Positions 46,377-55,840 of a stretch of DNA of 64,000 nucleotides are shown here, in pieces. The stretch is from positions 163,462 through 227,461 of the forward strand of contig NZ_JTHL01000001.1 of assembly GCF_000818195.1 (NCBI RefSeq), read 5' to 3'. The notes under the pieces were generated by a model. That model was given only the letters and a program-made list of their open reading frames with translations, had not been told where the DNA came from and made no database searches. The translations under genes and the position numbers were made by a program. This DNA is from Streptomyces sp. 150FB (GTDB lineage: Bacteria; Actinomycetota; Actinomycetes; Streptomycetales; Streptomycetaceae). The stretch's first letter is position 1; the number at the start of each line of letters is the position of its first letter.

Positions 46377-48349
46377 TCTCCGCTCACCCCTCTGCCGGCG
46401 TCGGCGGTGGTCACGGGTCCGCCGTGCATCGGCTGCTCCTCGCTCCGGGGTGGGTACGTTGTGCCGTCGCCGGGCGCCGGGTGCCAGCAGGCGGCCCGGT
46501 GGCCCTCGGTCAGCGGAAGCAGTGGGGGTTCCTCGCTGTGACATCGGCCGGTAGCCGATCCGCAGCGGGCGGCGAAGGGACAGCCGGCCGTGACTTCGCC
46601 CGGCCTGGGGGCACGGCCCGGGATGACCGTCAACGGCTCGTCGCGGTCGGTGTCGAGAGTGGGTACGGCGGACAGCAGCGCGAGTGTGTACGGGTGGCGT
46701 GCCCCGCGTTCGATGCCGGTGGTGGGGAGTTCTTCGACCACGCGGCCCGCGTACATCACCAGGACACGTTCACAACTGTTCTTGATCACCGTGATGTCGT
46801 GCGAGATGAGCAGGAGTGACGCCCGGTCGTCGTCGACGATGCCCTTGAGAAGGCGCAGGACTCGGCTCTGAGTCGTCGCGTCGAGCGCGGTGGTCGGCTC
46901 ATCAGCGATGATCAGGCTCGGCGTACCCATGACCCCCATCGCGATCATGGCGCGCTGCCGCATACCGCCGGAGAACTGGTGCGGGTACTGGTGTGCTTTG
47001 CGGTGTGCGTCGGGGATGCCCACGGTGGTCAGCCGGTCCTTCGCCCGGCCGAAGGCCTCCTCGCGCCCCAGATGGTGGTGGTGACGGGCGCCGTCCGCGA
47101 GTTGCCAGCCGAGCCGGCGGATGGGATTGAACGAGGACATGGTGTTCTGGAAGACGACGGAGAGCGACGTTCCCAGCAGGGTCCGTCTGTCGCGCTCGTC
47201 CATGGAGCCCAGGTCCTGGCCCTGGAATTCCAGTCGGCCGGCCATGACGCGGCCGGGTTCCTCTATGAGCTGCGCCACCGCGAGGGCGGTCAGCGACTTG
47301 CCCGATCCGGATTCGCCGACGACACCGACCTTGTCGCCCTTGTTCATGCGGAGGCTGACACCGCGTACGGGGGTCAGAGCGCCGCCTCCGCGGCCGAACG
47401 AGACTTCCAGGTCGTCCACGGAGAGCACGGACCCCGGGGCGTACGGCGCCACCGCGCCCGCGCTGTCGACGGGCACCGCCGAGGTGACCGGCGCCCTGTC
47501 GACCGCCACATCCGTGCTCCGGCCGCTCACCGAGTAGGTGGCTGCCTCGCCGAGAAGGCTGAAGCCGAGGCCGGCCACCACCACCGCGAGCGCGGGCCCG
47601 AGGACGGCCAGCGGGTTGGTGTAGAACTGCGCCATGCCGTCGTTGAGCAGGCGGCCGAAGTCGTAGGACGGGGGCTGGATGCCGATGCCCAGGAAGGACA
47701 GTCCGCCGAAGGTGAGGAGTGCCGAACCGGCGGACATCGTCGCATTGAGGATCATGGGTTCGGCGACGTTCGGCAGGATGTGCCGCACCAGGATCTTGAT
47801 CCGGCCGGCTCCCGATATACGGGCGGCCGAGACGTAGTCCTGACGCTCGACCGAGGCGGTGAGTGTGCGGGTCAGCCGCGCGAAGGTCGGCGCCGAGGAG
47901 AGCGCGAGGGCGAACACCGCGCCGCTGGTGGTCACACCGAAAACGGCCGCGAAGAAGAGGATCATCAGCAGGCTGGGGAACGCGTTGGCCACGTTCACCA
48001 CGGTGTCGGAGATCCGTCCGACGTAGGTGCCGAACAGGATGCGGGCGGTCCCGAGGACCACACCGAGCGCGAACCCGATGGCCGTTGCGAGCAGGGCGAG
48101 TTCGAGGGAGAGCCTGGTCGCGACGAGGACGCGCAGCAGGATGTCGCGGCCGAGAGCGTCGGTGCCCAGCGGGTGGTGCCAGGTGGCTGTCTCGTTGAGC
48201 GCGTCGACGTCGATACGTCCGGCGGCGTCGCCCCAGACGAGCGGGCCGATCAGGGCGACGATCACAACGAGTGCGATGAGGGCGAGCGCCGCGATGCCGA
48301 CGGGAGTACGTGCGGCCCGCGTCCAGGCAGGCGATTGCGGGTGAGTCAT
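46373..48349 (-). CDS. peptide ABC transporter permease-ATPase fusion
   Basis: A 658-residue protein joining a DppC-type permease (about residues 1-280) to a DppD-type ATPase (about 315-640). The permease part has the EAA-like loop SAARISGAGRIKILVRHILPN and LSFLGIGIQPP. The ATPase has Walker A GESGSGKS near 346, signature FSGGMRQRAMIA near 458, Walker B LIIADEPTTALD near 480, and the Cys-containing peptide-importer tail GCPFAARC near 586. The linker (about 285-312) is Ala/Val/Asp/Pro-rich. No stop or frameshift separates the halves. ATG 48349 overlaps the preceding permease stop by 4 bp. Such fusions occur in some actinobacterial peptide importers. Confidence 0.88.
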   Translation of the reverse strand: MTHPQSPAWTRAARTPVGIAALALIALVVIVALIGPLVWGDAAGRIDVDALNETATWHHPLGTDALGRDILLRVLVATRLSLELALLATAIGFALGVVLGTARILFGTYVGRISDTVVNVANAFPSLLMILFFAAVFGVTTSGAVFALALSSAPTFARLTRTLTASVERQDYVSAARISGAGRIKILVRHILPNVAEPMILNATMSAGSALLTFGGLSFLGIGIQPPSYDFGRLLNDGMAQFYTNPLAVLGPALAVVVAGLGFSLLGEAATYSVSGRSTDVAVDRAPVTSAVPVDSAGAVAPYAPGSVLSVDDLEVSFGRGGGALTPVRGVSLRMNKGDKVGVVGESGSGKSLTALAVAQLIEEPGRVMAGRLEFQGQDLGSMDERDRRTLLGTSLSVVFQNTMSSFNPIRRLGWQLADGARHHHHLGREEAFGRAKDRLTTVGIPDAHRKAHQYPHQFSGGMRQRAMIAMGVMGTPSLIIADEPTTALDATTQSRVLRLLKGIVDDDRASLLLISHDITVIKNSCERVLVMYAGRVVEELPTTGIERGARHPYTLALLSAVPTLDTDRDEPLTVIPGRAPRPGEVTAGCPFAARCGSATGRCHSEEPPLLPLTEGHRAACWHPAPGDGTTYPPRSEEQPMHGGPVTTADAGRGVSGE

Positions 48350-49374
48350 TTCGATGCTCCGCTGCTCAGCGTGGATCGTGGATCGATCGCCCCCAGGACG
48401 AGGTCGACCAGCAGATTGATGACGACGACTCCCGTGCCGTAGACGATGATGATGCCCTGGACGAGCGGGTAGTCCTTCTGGCGGATCGAGGTGACCATGT
48501 CCGTGCCGAGACCGGGCCAGGAGAAGACGTTCTCCACCAGGACGGTTCCGGCGACCAGACCGGTGAGCATCAGGCCGGCCACGGTCAGGGTGGCGGTCAG
48601 CGCGTTGGGCAGGGCCTCGCGCAGGTAGATACGCCAGAGCGGTAGCCGCTTCGAGCGCGCCGTACGTATGTAGTCGCGGTCCAGCACGGCGAGCATCTCG
48701 ACGCGTACCACCCGGGTGAGGATGGCGGCGGGTCCGGCCGCCAGGGAGATGACCGGCAGGATGTACGAGGCCGGGCCGCTCCTGCCCGCGATGGGGAACC
48801 AGCCCAGGTGGACGGAGAACACGTAGGTGAGCACCTCGGCGAGGATGAACGAGGGCAGTGTGGCGACGATGATCCCTGTCGAGGTGAAGCCGAGTTCGAC
48901 CCGGCGGCGGCGTCCGCCGCGGGTCAGGGCCGCCGCCACCACACCCACCGGGACGGCGACGACCACGACAACCAGGAAGGACCACAGGGCGAGCGACAGG
49001 GACACCTTTATCTGCGATCCGATGGCGTCCGCCACCGGTTGGCCGGTGAAGAGGGAGGTGCCCATGTGGCCGCGGGGAAGGTTCGCCAGATAGTGCAGGT
49101 ACTGGGTGAACGTCGACTGGTCGAGGCCGAGTTGATGGCGTCGTTCTTCGACCATGGCGGCGGGCGCGTTCCTGCCGAGCGCCTGTCGGACCGGGTCGCC
49201 GGGGACGAGATGGATCATGAAGAATCCGGCGGTGATCAGAATCCAGAGAGAGCCGATCAGCCAGGCGATACGCCGTCCGGCCATCCGCAGCCACCTGTTG
49301 TGCAGGAGCTCCGACAACAGCGTGGGCCGGGTCGCGTCCGCCGGCGTCAGAGGATCTGTGATGCTCGCGCTCAC
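48346..49374 (-). CDS. peptide ABC transporter permease (DppB type)
   Basis: A 342-residue permease with an N-terminal helix, the LVPGDPVRQALG periplasmic motif near residue 57, five further membrane segments, and the EAA loop YIRTARSKRLPLWRIYLREALPNAL. It forms the channel with the permease half of the fusion protein. GTG 49374 overlaps the binding-protein stop by 4 bp (GTGA). Confidence 0.9.
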   Translation of the reverse strand: MSASITDPLTPADATRPTLLSELLHNRWLRMAGRRIAWLIGSLWILITAGFFMIHLVPGDPVRQALGRNAPAAMVEERRHQLGLDQSTFTQYLHYLANLPRGHMGTSLFTGQPVADAIGSQIKVSLSLALWSFLVVVVVAVPVGVVAAALTRGGRRRRVELGFTSTGIIVATLPSFILAEVLTYVFSVHLGWFPIAGRSGPASYILPVISLAAGPAAILTRVVRVEMLAVLDRDYIRTARSKRLPLWRIYLREALPNALTATLTVAGLMLTGLVAGTVLVENVFSWPGLGTDMVTSIRQKDYPLVQGIIIVYGTGVVVINLLVDLVLGAIDPRSTLSSGASK

Positions 49375-50990
49375 TTGTACAACCTCAGGCTGGTGGGGAT
49401 GGGGATACGGAAGCTGTTGATCTCGGCCTTGGCGTCGCTGCTGGTGAACAACCGCGTCTTGGCGTTCGACAGCGGCACGAAGTCCGCCCGGTTCATGAGG
49501 GATTGCTCGGCCTTGGCCCAGAGTGCGCAGGACGCGTCACCCGCCGTCCGCGACGCCTGCTTCTCGAACCGGTCGTAGTCGGGGTTCTCGATGTGCGCGA
49601 AGTTCAGTCCCGCCGGGGGCGCCGCCCCGGAGATGTAGGGAGCCAGGGCGATGGGGAGAGGGAGGACGTAACCGCCGTAGGAGATGTCGAAGTTGCCGGT
49701 ACCCTGGCTGTACATGGCTTCGGCCTCCTGCGCCGTCGCCACGTGCAGTGTGGTCTCCACACCGATGTTCTTCCAGAACGCCTGGATCAGTTCGACGCCC
49801 GGATCCTCGGTGGGGTAGTAGACGGTCACGTTGAGCGGCTTGCCGTCGCGCCGCCGGATGCCGTCGGAGCCCTTGATCCAGCCCGCGCTGTCGAGCAGTT
49901 CGCCGGCCTTCTTGGGGCTGTACGGCGGGAACGCGGCCTTGGCGTTCGCTCCGTCGCAGGTGAGTGGGGTTCCGGCGCGCAGACCGCGGGGCCTGTCGGT
50001 GACCGATCCGCCCACCACTTTCGCGATCGAGTCGAAGTTCAGTGCCTGGACGAGGGCTTTGCGTACCCGTACGTCGGAGGTGACGCGGTTGGAACGTTCG
50101 TTGAAGGTGAGGGCGCTCTTCTGGTACGGAACGTCCGCGTGTGCGACGCCGGCGGCCTTGAGCCGTTGGGCGTCGGAGCCGGTGACCTGGGCCGCGTCGA
50201 GCTGGCCGGCGAGCACCTGCGAGGCCGCGGTGGTGAAGTTGGGTACCTCGTTGACCACGAGGGTGGCCGGGGTGCCGGGTGCGGAGGTTGATGCGCCCTT
50301 CGGGCCCCAGGAGTAGCCCTCGCGGACCTTGAGTGTGTAGCTCGTCTGGTCCGCGTGATCGACCACGAAAGGTCCGGTGCCGTCGCTGCCCGAGGTCAGG
50401 AGCCCCCGGTGTGCCATGCCCTTGCCGCACACGATCGGGATGTTGCCGAGTGTTTCCAGTGTGAAGGCGAAGGGTGTCCTGGTGGTGACCGTCACCGTGT
50501 TCGCCGTGTCGTTCCCGGTGGCGGTGTAGGGGACATTGGGGGTGTACTGCCCGTAGTAGGGGGTGAGGTTCTTGGGGTTGCCGACGTAGTTGAGGTCGTA
50601 CGCCACCTGGCGTGCGGTCAGTTTCGTACCGTCCGAGCAGGTGACCCCCTGGTGGAGGGTGAAAGTGGTACGCGTGGGCGCGGTGTGCCAGGTGTCGGCG
50701 AGGCCGGACTGGAACGATCCGTCGTCGGCCTGGCTGACCAGCGAGTCGTAGGCGAGGTAGGCGAGGAACAGCATGCGGGTGGAGCCCGCGTTGCTCGCGT
50801 ACGGGTCGAAGGAAGGCACGTCGGAGGGGACCGCGAGCTGGAAAGTCCCGCCCTCCGCGTAGGCGCGGGAGGCGGAGGGGGCGCCGGTCCGCGCTGCGCA
50901 GCCGGCGAGCAGGAGCGCGGAGGCCGTGGCCGCTGCGACGGCTGTACGCGTGTGCCTCGCGCGTTTGAGTGTGTGGGCGGCTTTCACCAT
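49371..50990 (-). CDS. peptide-type ABC transporter substrate-binding lipoprotein
   Basis: A 539-residue SBP_bac_5 family lipoprotein. The lipobox is LLAGC with Cys 31 after a basic N-terminus. The mature part starts with GTFQLAVPSDVPSFDPYASN, and the family stretch VTCSDGTKLTARQVAYDLNYV is present. It should bind a peptide or peptide-like ligand and deliver it to the permease pair. ATG 50990. It lies 160 bp after the lyase gene on the same strand, so it may be read both from upstream and from a promoter in that gap. Confidence 0.9.
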   Translation of the reverse strand: MVKAAHTLKRARHTRTAVAAATASALLLAGCAARTGAPSASRAYAEGGTFQLAVPSDVPSFDPYASNAGSTRMLFLAYLAYDSLVSQADDGSFQSGLADTWHTAPTRTTFTLHQGVTCSDGTKLTARQVAYDLNYVGNPKNLTPYYGQYTPNVPYTATGNDTANTVTVTTRTPFAFTLETLGNIPIVCGKGMAHRGLLTSGSDGTGPFVVDHADQTSYTLKVREGYSWGPKGASTSAPGTPATLVVNEVPNFTTAASQVLAGQLDAAQVTGSDAQRLKAAGVAHADVPYQKSALTFNERSNRVTSDVRVRKALVQALNFDSIAKVVGGSVTDRPRGLRAGTPLTCDGANAKAAFPPYSPKKAGELLDSAGWIKGSDGIRRRDGKPLNVTVYYPTEDPGVELIQAFWKNIGVETTLHVATAQEAEAMYSQGTGNFDISYGGYVLPLPIALAPYISGAAPPAGLNFAHIENPDYDRFEKQASRTAGDASCALWAKAEQSLMNRADFVPLSNAKTRLFTSSDAKAEINSFRIPIPTSLRLYK

Positions 50991-51028
50991 GCCATCGGTC
51001 CTTACTACCGGGAGAGGTCGGCCAGAGG

Positions 51029-51043
51029 CCCCCGCTCCGGGGG
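51029..51043 (-). terminator. G/C hairpin between lyase and binding-protein genes
   Basis: CCCCC-GCTCC-GGGGG forms a short 5-bp stem in the 160-bp gap. It may partly terminate lyase transcripts or only mark a processing point. No shared operator sequence was found in this gap. Confidence 0.3.
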
Positions 51044-51150
51044 AGGATGCGGCCGTCGCCTGTCACGGCCGTCATCGGTGGTTACGCCTGCCGGCCGGTG
51101 TTCCGGGCTCGGTGCTCGCGCACCGTCCTCACGAGGGGACGGCGCGGAGA

Positions 51151-52248
51151 TTACGCGGCGGCGTCCATCTGCCGGGCCCGCTGTACGAGTTCGGTCAGGA
51201 ATGCCGCGACATCGGCCGGTGCGATGTCTGAGGAGGCCTCCGTGATCGAGATCTCGAAGGCACAGGTGTCGGGTTCGTCGCGGGTACGCAGGGTCCGGAA
51301 CACTTCCAGACCGGTTTCCTCGCACAGTTCGGTGTGAGCGGACGCCGCCGATTCGGGCCCGACGGGCAGCTCCACCTGGAAGTAGGGCGTCCGCGGCACG
51401 TCAGGGACGGTACGGGCCGACTCCGTCGCGTTGATGGCCTCAGCCATGCGCAGCGCGTGGTCACGGTAGGTGCTCATCCGGGGCACGATGTCGTCGAGCG
51501 CCAGCAGTCCGGCGGCGCCGAGTGGCCAGTTGCCCGCCGACTCGCCGCCGAGCCGGACGGCCCACCGGGACGCCTCGGTGACGAACGACCGGTCGCCGAG
51601 CAGCACAGCGCCCCTGGGGGCCTCCAGTGTTTTGTAGAGGGAGACATACACACTGTCGAAGACACCGGCGATGTCGGCCGCCGACTGGTCGTAGCCGGTC
51701 TGGGCCTCCCACAGGCGCGCGCCGTCCAGATGGGTCCTGGCGCCGAGGTCGCGTGCGGTGCGGAGCTGCTCGGCGAGGGTGTCCCAGTCGGGCAGCAGTC
51801 CGCCGATCTCCCGTTGCGGCAGCTCCCATACGACGGTGCTCACCGGTACCGGGACGGCGCGGATGTGTGCCGCGGTGAAGAGTTCGCGGTCGTTGCCCAG
51901 CGGCTGGAAGTCCAGGTTGTGGACGTGCGCGTAGCCGTCGAGTTCCCAGTTGACGAGGTGGCAGGTGGGGTGGGCCGCGAAGGTCCGGATCCCGCTTCGG
52001 TCGGCGTTGATCCGGAGAGCGATCTGCTGGGCCATCTTCCCGGTGGGCAGCAGCAGTGCCGCCTCTTTGCCGAGGAGGGCCGCGACGCGTTGTTGGAGTG
52101 TGTCGACCGGATCGCCCGCGCCCATCGGGGGCATGTCCTCGGGCAGGGCGTCGAGCATGCGGCGCAGTACCGCGTGGGGCTTGCGGCGTTCGGAGCTCCC
52201 GAGGTACAGCGAGCGCCGTATGCCGTCGGGAGGTTCGACCCAGATCAT
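51151..52248 (-). CDS. PLP-dependent threonine-aldolase/beta-eliminating-lyase family
   Basis: A 365-residue fold-type I PLP enzyme. The cofactor Lys is in YVSLYKTLEAPRGAVL, the Asp that contacts the pyridine nitrogen is in THLDGARLWEA, and the N-terminal part contains MPPMGAGDPVDTLQQRVAALLGKEAALLLPTGKMA. Family members cleave 3-hydroxy amino acids to glycine and an aldehyde, or eliminate beta-substituents. ATG 52248 overlaps the TetR stop by 4 bp (ATGA). It would act on an amino acid released inside the cell from the imported substrate (inference). Confidence 0.87.
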   Translation of the reverse strand: MIWVEPPDGIRRSLYLGSSERRKPHAVLRRMLDALPEDMPPMGAGDPVDTLQQRVAALLGKEAALLLPTGKMAQQIALRINADRSGIRTFAAHPTCHLVNWELDGYAHVHNLDFQPLGNDRELFTAAHIRAVPVPVSTVVWELPQREIGGLLPDWDTLAEQLRTARDLGARTHLDGARLWEAQTGYDQSAADIAGVFDSVYVSLYKTLEAPRGAVLLGDRSFVTEASRWAVRLGGESAGNWPLGAAGLLALDDIVPRMSTYRDHALRMAEAINATESARTVPDVPRTPYFQVELPVGPESAASAHTELCEETGLEVFRTLRTRDEPDTCAFEISITEASSDIAPADVAAFLTELVQRARQMDAAA

Positions 52249-52895
52249 CGGCTACGGCGCCCCCATCCTTTGTCGAGGAGGTTCAGGGCGTGTTCGGTGG
52301 CGTCCGCCCAGGCGCCCGGGCCGGTGAGGACCGAGTCGTCGTCGGAGAGGTGGTCGATCGCTCCCTGGTAGGCGAAACACAGCAGTTCCAGGTCGCTCGC
52401 CGGCATGCCGACGGCCTCGGCCCGGGGCAGCAGCGCGTCGATGAGTGTACGGATGTAGTGGGTCTGGTTCTGCCGGTAGGCGCCCCGGAGGACCGGGTCA
52501 CCGTTGATCAGGCGGAGGATCTTCACCTGCCGGGCGAACTCGGCTTTGCTGAGGTCGCGTTGGTACTCTCCGATACCGCGGAGCGCTTCGACGGGCCCTT
52601 CGTCCGCCGGCCGCTCGGCGAGTGCTGTCACCGTCCGCTCCATGCTGGCGTGGCGTGACATCAGTGTGTCGATGAGCTGTGCCCGGGTGTTGAAGTAGCT
52701 GTAGAGGGTGACGTCGGAGACCTCGGCGAGCTCGGCGACGCTGCGGATCGATGTGTTGGACACGCCGTCCCGGGTGAACAGCAGCCAGGCCGCGTCCAGG
52801 ATCGCTTGCCGTGTCCTCTCCCGCTTGCGCTCCCGCAGTCCCGGAGCGGTACCACTACTCTTTCCCGCATCCTGCGGGACCGCCGGAAGCACCAC
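52245..52895 (-). CDS. TetR family transcriptional regulator
   Basis: A 216-residue TetR protein with the helix-turn-helix at about residues 25-72 (RQAILDAAWLLFTRDGVSNTSIRSVAELAEVSDVTLYSYFNTRAQLI). GTG 52895 was preferred to GTG 52919 because AAGGAGG lies five bases upstream of the former. It is the first gene of the promoter at 52937-52965 and is coupled to the lyase gene. The promoter block it owns is repeated in front of the esterase gene at 55781, so it probably controls both transcripts. Confidence 0.88.
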   Translation of the reverse strand: MVLPAVPQDAGKSSGTAPGLRERKRERTRQAILDAAWLLFTRDGVSNTSIRSVAELAEVSDVTLYSYFNTRAQLIDTLMSRHASMERTVTALAERPADEGPVEALRGIGEYQRDLSKAEFARQVKILRLINGDPVLRGAYRQNQTHYIRTLIDALLPRAEAVGMPASDLELLCFAYQGAIDHLSDDDSVLTGPGAWADATEHALNLLDKGWGRRSR

Positions 52896-52936
52896 GTTTT
52901 CCTCCTTGGCCACCGTCACGTACTTGGGTTCCCAAG

Positions 52937-52979
52937 AGAATGTAGTGGCACAAGACTCTTGTCAAGACTTAAGTCTTTT
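52937..52979 (-). promoter_or_regulatory. promoter and operator of the TetR-lyase operon
   Basis: On the minus strand, TTGACA (52965-52960) and CATTCT (52942-52937) are spaced 17 bp. Bases 52952-52979 (AAGACTCTTGTCAA, then ACTTAAGTCTT) match 55856-55883 at 25 of 28 positions. AAGACTTAAGTCTT at 52965-52978 is palindromic, and CTTGGG-TT-CCCAAG at 52923-52936 is a further inverted repeat. The stop codon of the M20 peptidase gene lies inside the operator. Confidence 0.8.
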
Positions 52980-54417
52980 GGTTTTCCCCGGTGATGGGCA
53001 CACCGGACCGGGAGCACCGCACCGCGGGCCCGGCGCGGTGTGCGCCGTAGCGCTGCACGAAGCCGCACAACGCCCTGACGGTTCGGTTCAGTTCGGACAG
53101 CAGTACCCGCTCGTTGGGTGCGTGCGCGTTGGCCAGTGCGTCCTGGGCACCGAACAGCAGCACCTCGGCGTCGGGTGCGGCCCGGGAGAGCGCGTGCACG
53201 ACGGGGACCGTCCCTCCGGTGGCCACGGACGAGACGTCCGCGCCCCATGCCTCCCCGAGCGCTGCCCGGGCCGCGCGATGGGCGGGTCCCCCGGTGGCGG
53301 CCAGGTAGCCGGGGCTGGTGTTGCCCGGGGTGACCGTCAGCGGGACGCCGAACGGACGCTGTCCTCGCAGGTGTTCGGCCAGAGCGGCCTGCGCTTCGAC
53401 AGGGTCCTGCTCCGGGTGGAAGCGCAGGGCGATACGGGCCCGGGCGTGGGGCACGACGGCGGACGCCCCGTGGTCGACACTGGGGGCGTCCAGTCCGACG
53501 ACGGTGATCGCCGGGCCGCTCCAGAGCCGCTCCCCGAGCGTGCCGGTGCCCATCAGCGGTGTGCCGGCGCGGACACCGGCCAGCCCCCGGAACTCGTCGG
53601 TGTGCTGTTGGGCGCCGGTCCAGGGCTCCCGGCGCAGCCCCCGGACCGCTACGTCGCCCTCCGCGGTGTGCAGCGTGGACAGCGCCCCGAGCAGGACGAG
53701 GAGCGCGTCGGGAGCGGCGCCGCCGAACACGCCGCTGTGCACGGGGCCGTCGAGTGTGCGTACGTCGACGACCACGTCCGCGGCCCCGCGCAGGCCGGTG
53801 GTGAGGGTCGGTGCCCCCGGCCGTACGTTGCCGACGTCGGCGACGACCAAGGCGTCGCACGCGAACTCCTCGGGGAACCGGGCCGGATGGTTCTCGAACT
53901 CGCCGCCGTACTCCTCCTGGCCCTCGAAGACGACCTTCACCCCGACCGGGGGCCGTCCGCCGTAGGCCCGGAGCATCCCGATGACAGCGATGATGTTGGC
54001 CTTGTCGTCGGCGATTCCCCGCGCCCTGAGGGCCTCGCCGTGTTCCGTCATGTACGACACGGGCTCGAAGGGCGGCGAGTCCCACCGTTCGGTGTCACCC
54101 GGCGGCTGCACGTCGTAGTGGGCGTAGAACAGTACCGTCGGCGCGCCCGGCACGGGTGGCGGCACATCGGCGAGAAGGACGGGCGGCGCGCCGGGGACCT
54201 CCAGCCGTCGCACCGGCCCGGCCCCCGCGTCCTCCAGCAGGCCGGCGACCATGTCGCAGGCCTCCAGGACCGGTTCGGCGGGGAAGCCGGGGAACGCCAC
54301 GGAGGGGATCGCGGCCAGCCGTACGAGGTCGGCCCGCAGCCCGTCCATGAGACTCGCCGCGTCCCGGGGTGCCCCGCGGGGTGCTCCGCCGGGGGCCGGG
54401 ACCGCGGGACCCCTCAT
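52969..54417 (-). CDS. M20 family metallopeptidase
   Basis: A 482-residue dinuclear zinc peptidase of the M20/ArgE/dipeptidase family. Zinc ligands and catalytic acids are in AHYDVQPPGD, GIADDKAN, EGQEEYGG and the C-terminal ANAHAPNE. A dimerisation lid lies between about residues 210 and 330. It would hydrolyse dipeptides or N-acyl/carbamoyl amino acids. ATG 54417 overlaps the esterase stop by 4 bp. There is no signal peptide, so it acts on substrate already inside the cell. Its 3' end lies within the promoter block of the next operon. Confidence 0.9.
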   Translation of the reverse strand: MRGPAVPAPGGAPRGAPRDAASLMDGLRADLVRLAAIPSVAFPGFPAEPVLEACDMVAGLLEDAGAGPVRRLEVPGAPPVLLADVPPPVPGAPTVLFYAHYDVQPPGDTERWDSPPFEPVSYMTEHGEALRARGIADDKANIIAVIGMLRAYGGRPPVGVKVVFEGQEEYGGEFENHPARFPEEFACDALVVADVGNVRPGAPTLTTGLRGAADVVVDVRTLDGPVHSGVFGGAAPDALLVLLGALSTLHTAEGDVAVRGLRREPWTGAQQHTDEFRGLAGVRAGTPLMGTGTLGERLWSGPAITVVGLDAPSVDHGASAVVPHARARIALRFHPEQDPVEAQAALAEHLRGQRPFGVPLTVTPGNTSPGYLAATGGPAHRAARAALGEAWGADVSSVATGGTVPVVHALSRAAPDAEVLLFGAQDALANAHAPNERVLLSELNRTVRALCGFVQRYGAHRAGPAVRCSRSGVPITGENQKT

Positions 54418-55781
54418 CGCCTGTTCAGCAGGGCCGGCAGACCGTCGACGAAGGCCGAGCGCCAGCCCGCGCGGTCGTGGCCGCCGTGGAACTCGTGGTA
54501 GCGCACCTCGTAGTCGCGGGCCAGCAGCACCGATCGCAGATTGCGGTTGGCGGACAGCAGTGTGATCCCGCCGGGCAGGTGCTGGTTCTCCAGCGTTCCC
54601 ACGCCGATCCAGAACCTGACGGGCTTGCGGGGGGCGGTGGAGAACTGGCGGGTGAGCCACTCGGGTTCGTCGTCCCGCCCGTACACCGTGGAGTCCTCGG
54701 CGGCGCCGAAGGAGGTCCGCATCCCCCACCAGTGGGAGCCCGACAGGGACAGCACGTTGCCGAACAGGTCCGGCCGGTTGTAGGCGAGCCAGGCCGATCC
54801 GAGACCGCCGTAACTGCCGCCGCCGACCACCGTACGGGCCGGGTCGTCGCTGACCTGGTAGCGCTCGCGCAGCCAGGGCAGTATCTCGTCGGCGTACTGG
54901 TCGACGAGCTTGGGATTGCAGATCATCTCTTCGGAGCGCGACCAGGAGTTCTTGTTGTGGACGAACGCCGCCACGGTCGGTGGGATGTCGCCCTGGGCGA
55001 TGAGCCGGGTCAGGAGCGCGGGCAGTCCTGTCGAGATGGCTCCGGGACCGTCCAGGACAACGAGCAGGGAGGCGCGCTCTCCGGCGGGGATGCCGCCGGG
55101 CGGCGCGTAGACGGTGATCTCCCGTTCGTCGCCGAACACGGCGGACTTGATGGTGCAGGTCTCCAGGCACTCCTCTGCCGTGTCCGTCGGCGCGAACAGC
55201 GGGGAAACCGGCCGGGATCCGGGCAGGGTGAGTACGGACTCCCAGCGCAGCAGGTCGTCCGGGTCGTCCACGCGTGCCAGCACGTCGGGGTCGTGGGCGA
55301 AGCTGACCCGTCCGTCGAGCACGATCCGGTCCGGGTTGAACTCGTCGGGCCGCGACGACAGATGACGGTCGACAGCGAACCGCGTGTGCCCTTCCCGTGT
55401 CTGCGCGATCTCCTCGATCTCCGTCACGCTCAGCAGCGCCATGGAGCTGTCGACGAGGAACCTGTACGTGACGGAGAGCTGGTCGTCCTTGACGTACAGG
55501 GTCTGGAACCACACGTCGGTGCCGGGGACCCGTTCCATCCCCTGCCGCTCGCCCGCCTCGTTCATCATGAGGTGCGAGTCCACCGCGACGGTTCGGGCGT
55601 CCGCGACGCACACGAAGGTGACCAGCAGTCCCCCGCGCTCCGCCTGCTCGATCAGTGGGCCCCCCGACGCCACGAGATCGGCCCTGAGCCCGTCGACGGC
55701 GCCGGCTTCGCCGTGCGAGACGGCGTCGATGAAACGTCGCAGCCGTGGGCTCTCGGGATCCGTCAGCGTGGAAGCTGTCAT
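54414..55781 (-). CDS. Fes-like (enterochelin esterase family) esterase
   Basis: A 455-residue two-domain esterase. An N-terminal enterochelin-esterase beta domain covers about residues 30-190. In the C-terminal alpha/beta hydrolase the nucleophile is in GGSYGGLGS near residue 335 and the His is in FHGGHDRAGW near 435. It differs from CchJ in sequence and length, and its promoter has no iron box but a TetR-type operator. Hydrolysis of an ester or depsipeptide taken up by the linked importer is the simplest reading; a xenosiderophore is possible but unproven. GAAGGTGA precedes ATG 55781. Confidence 0.88.
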   Translation of the reverse strand: MTASTLTDPESPRLRRFIDAVSHGEAGAVDGLRADLVASGGPLIEQAERGGLLVTFVCVADARTVAVDSHLMMNEAGERQGMERVPGTDVWFQTLYVKDDQLSVTYRFLVDSSMALLSVTEIEEIAQTREGHTRFAVDRHLSSRPDEFNPDRIVLDGRVSFAHDPDVLARVDDPDDLLRWESVLTLPGSRPVSPLFAPTDTAEECLETCTIKSAVFGDEREITVYAPPGGIPAGERASLLVVLDGPGAISTGLPALLTRLIAQGDIPPTVAAFVHNKNSWSRSEEMICNPKLVDQYADEILPWLRERYQVSDDPARTVVGGGSYGGLGSAWLAYNRPDLFGNVLSLSGSHWWGMRTSFGAAEDSTVYGRDDEPEWLTRQFSTAPRKPVRFWIGVGTLENQHLPGGITLLSANRNLRSVLLARDYEVRYHEFHGGHDRAGWRSAFVDGLPALLNRR

Positions 55782-55840
55782 GTCGTCACCTTCGTCGAAG
55801 AGGTTCAGCGGCTCCCCGAAGGCGCCGCAGGCATCACAAA

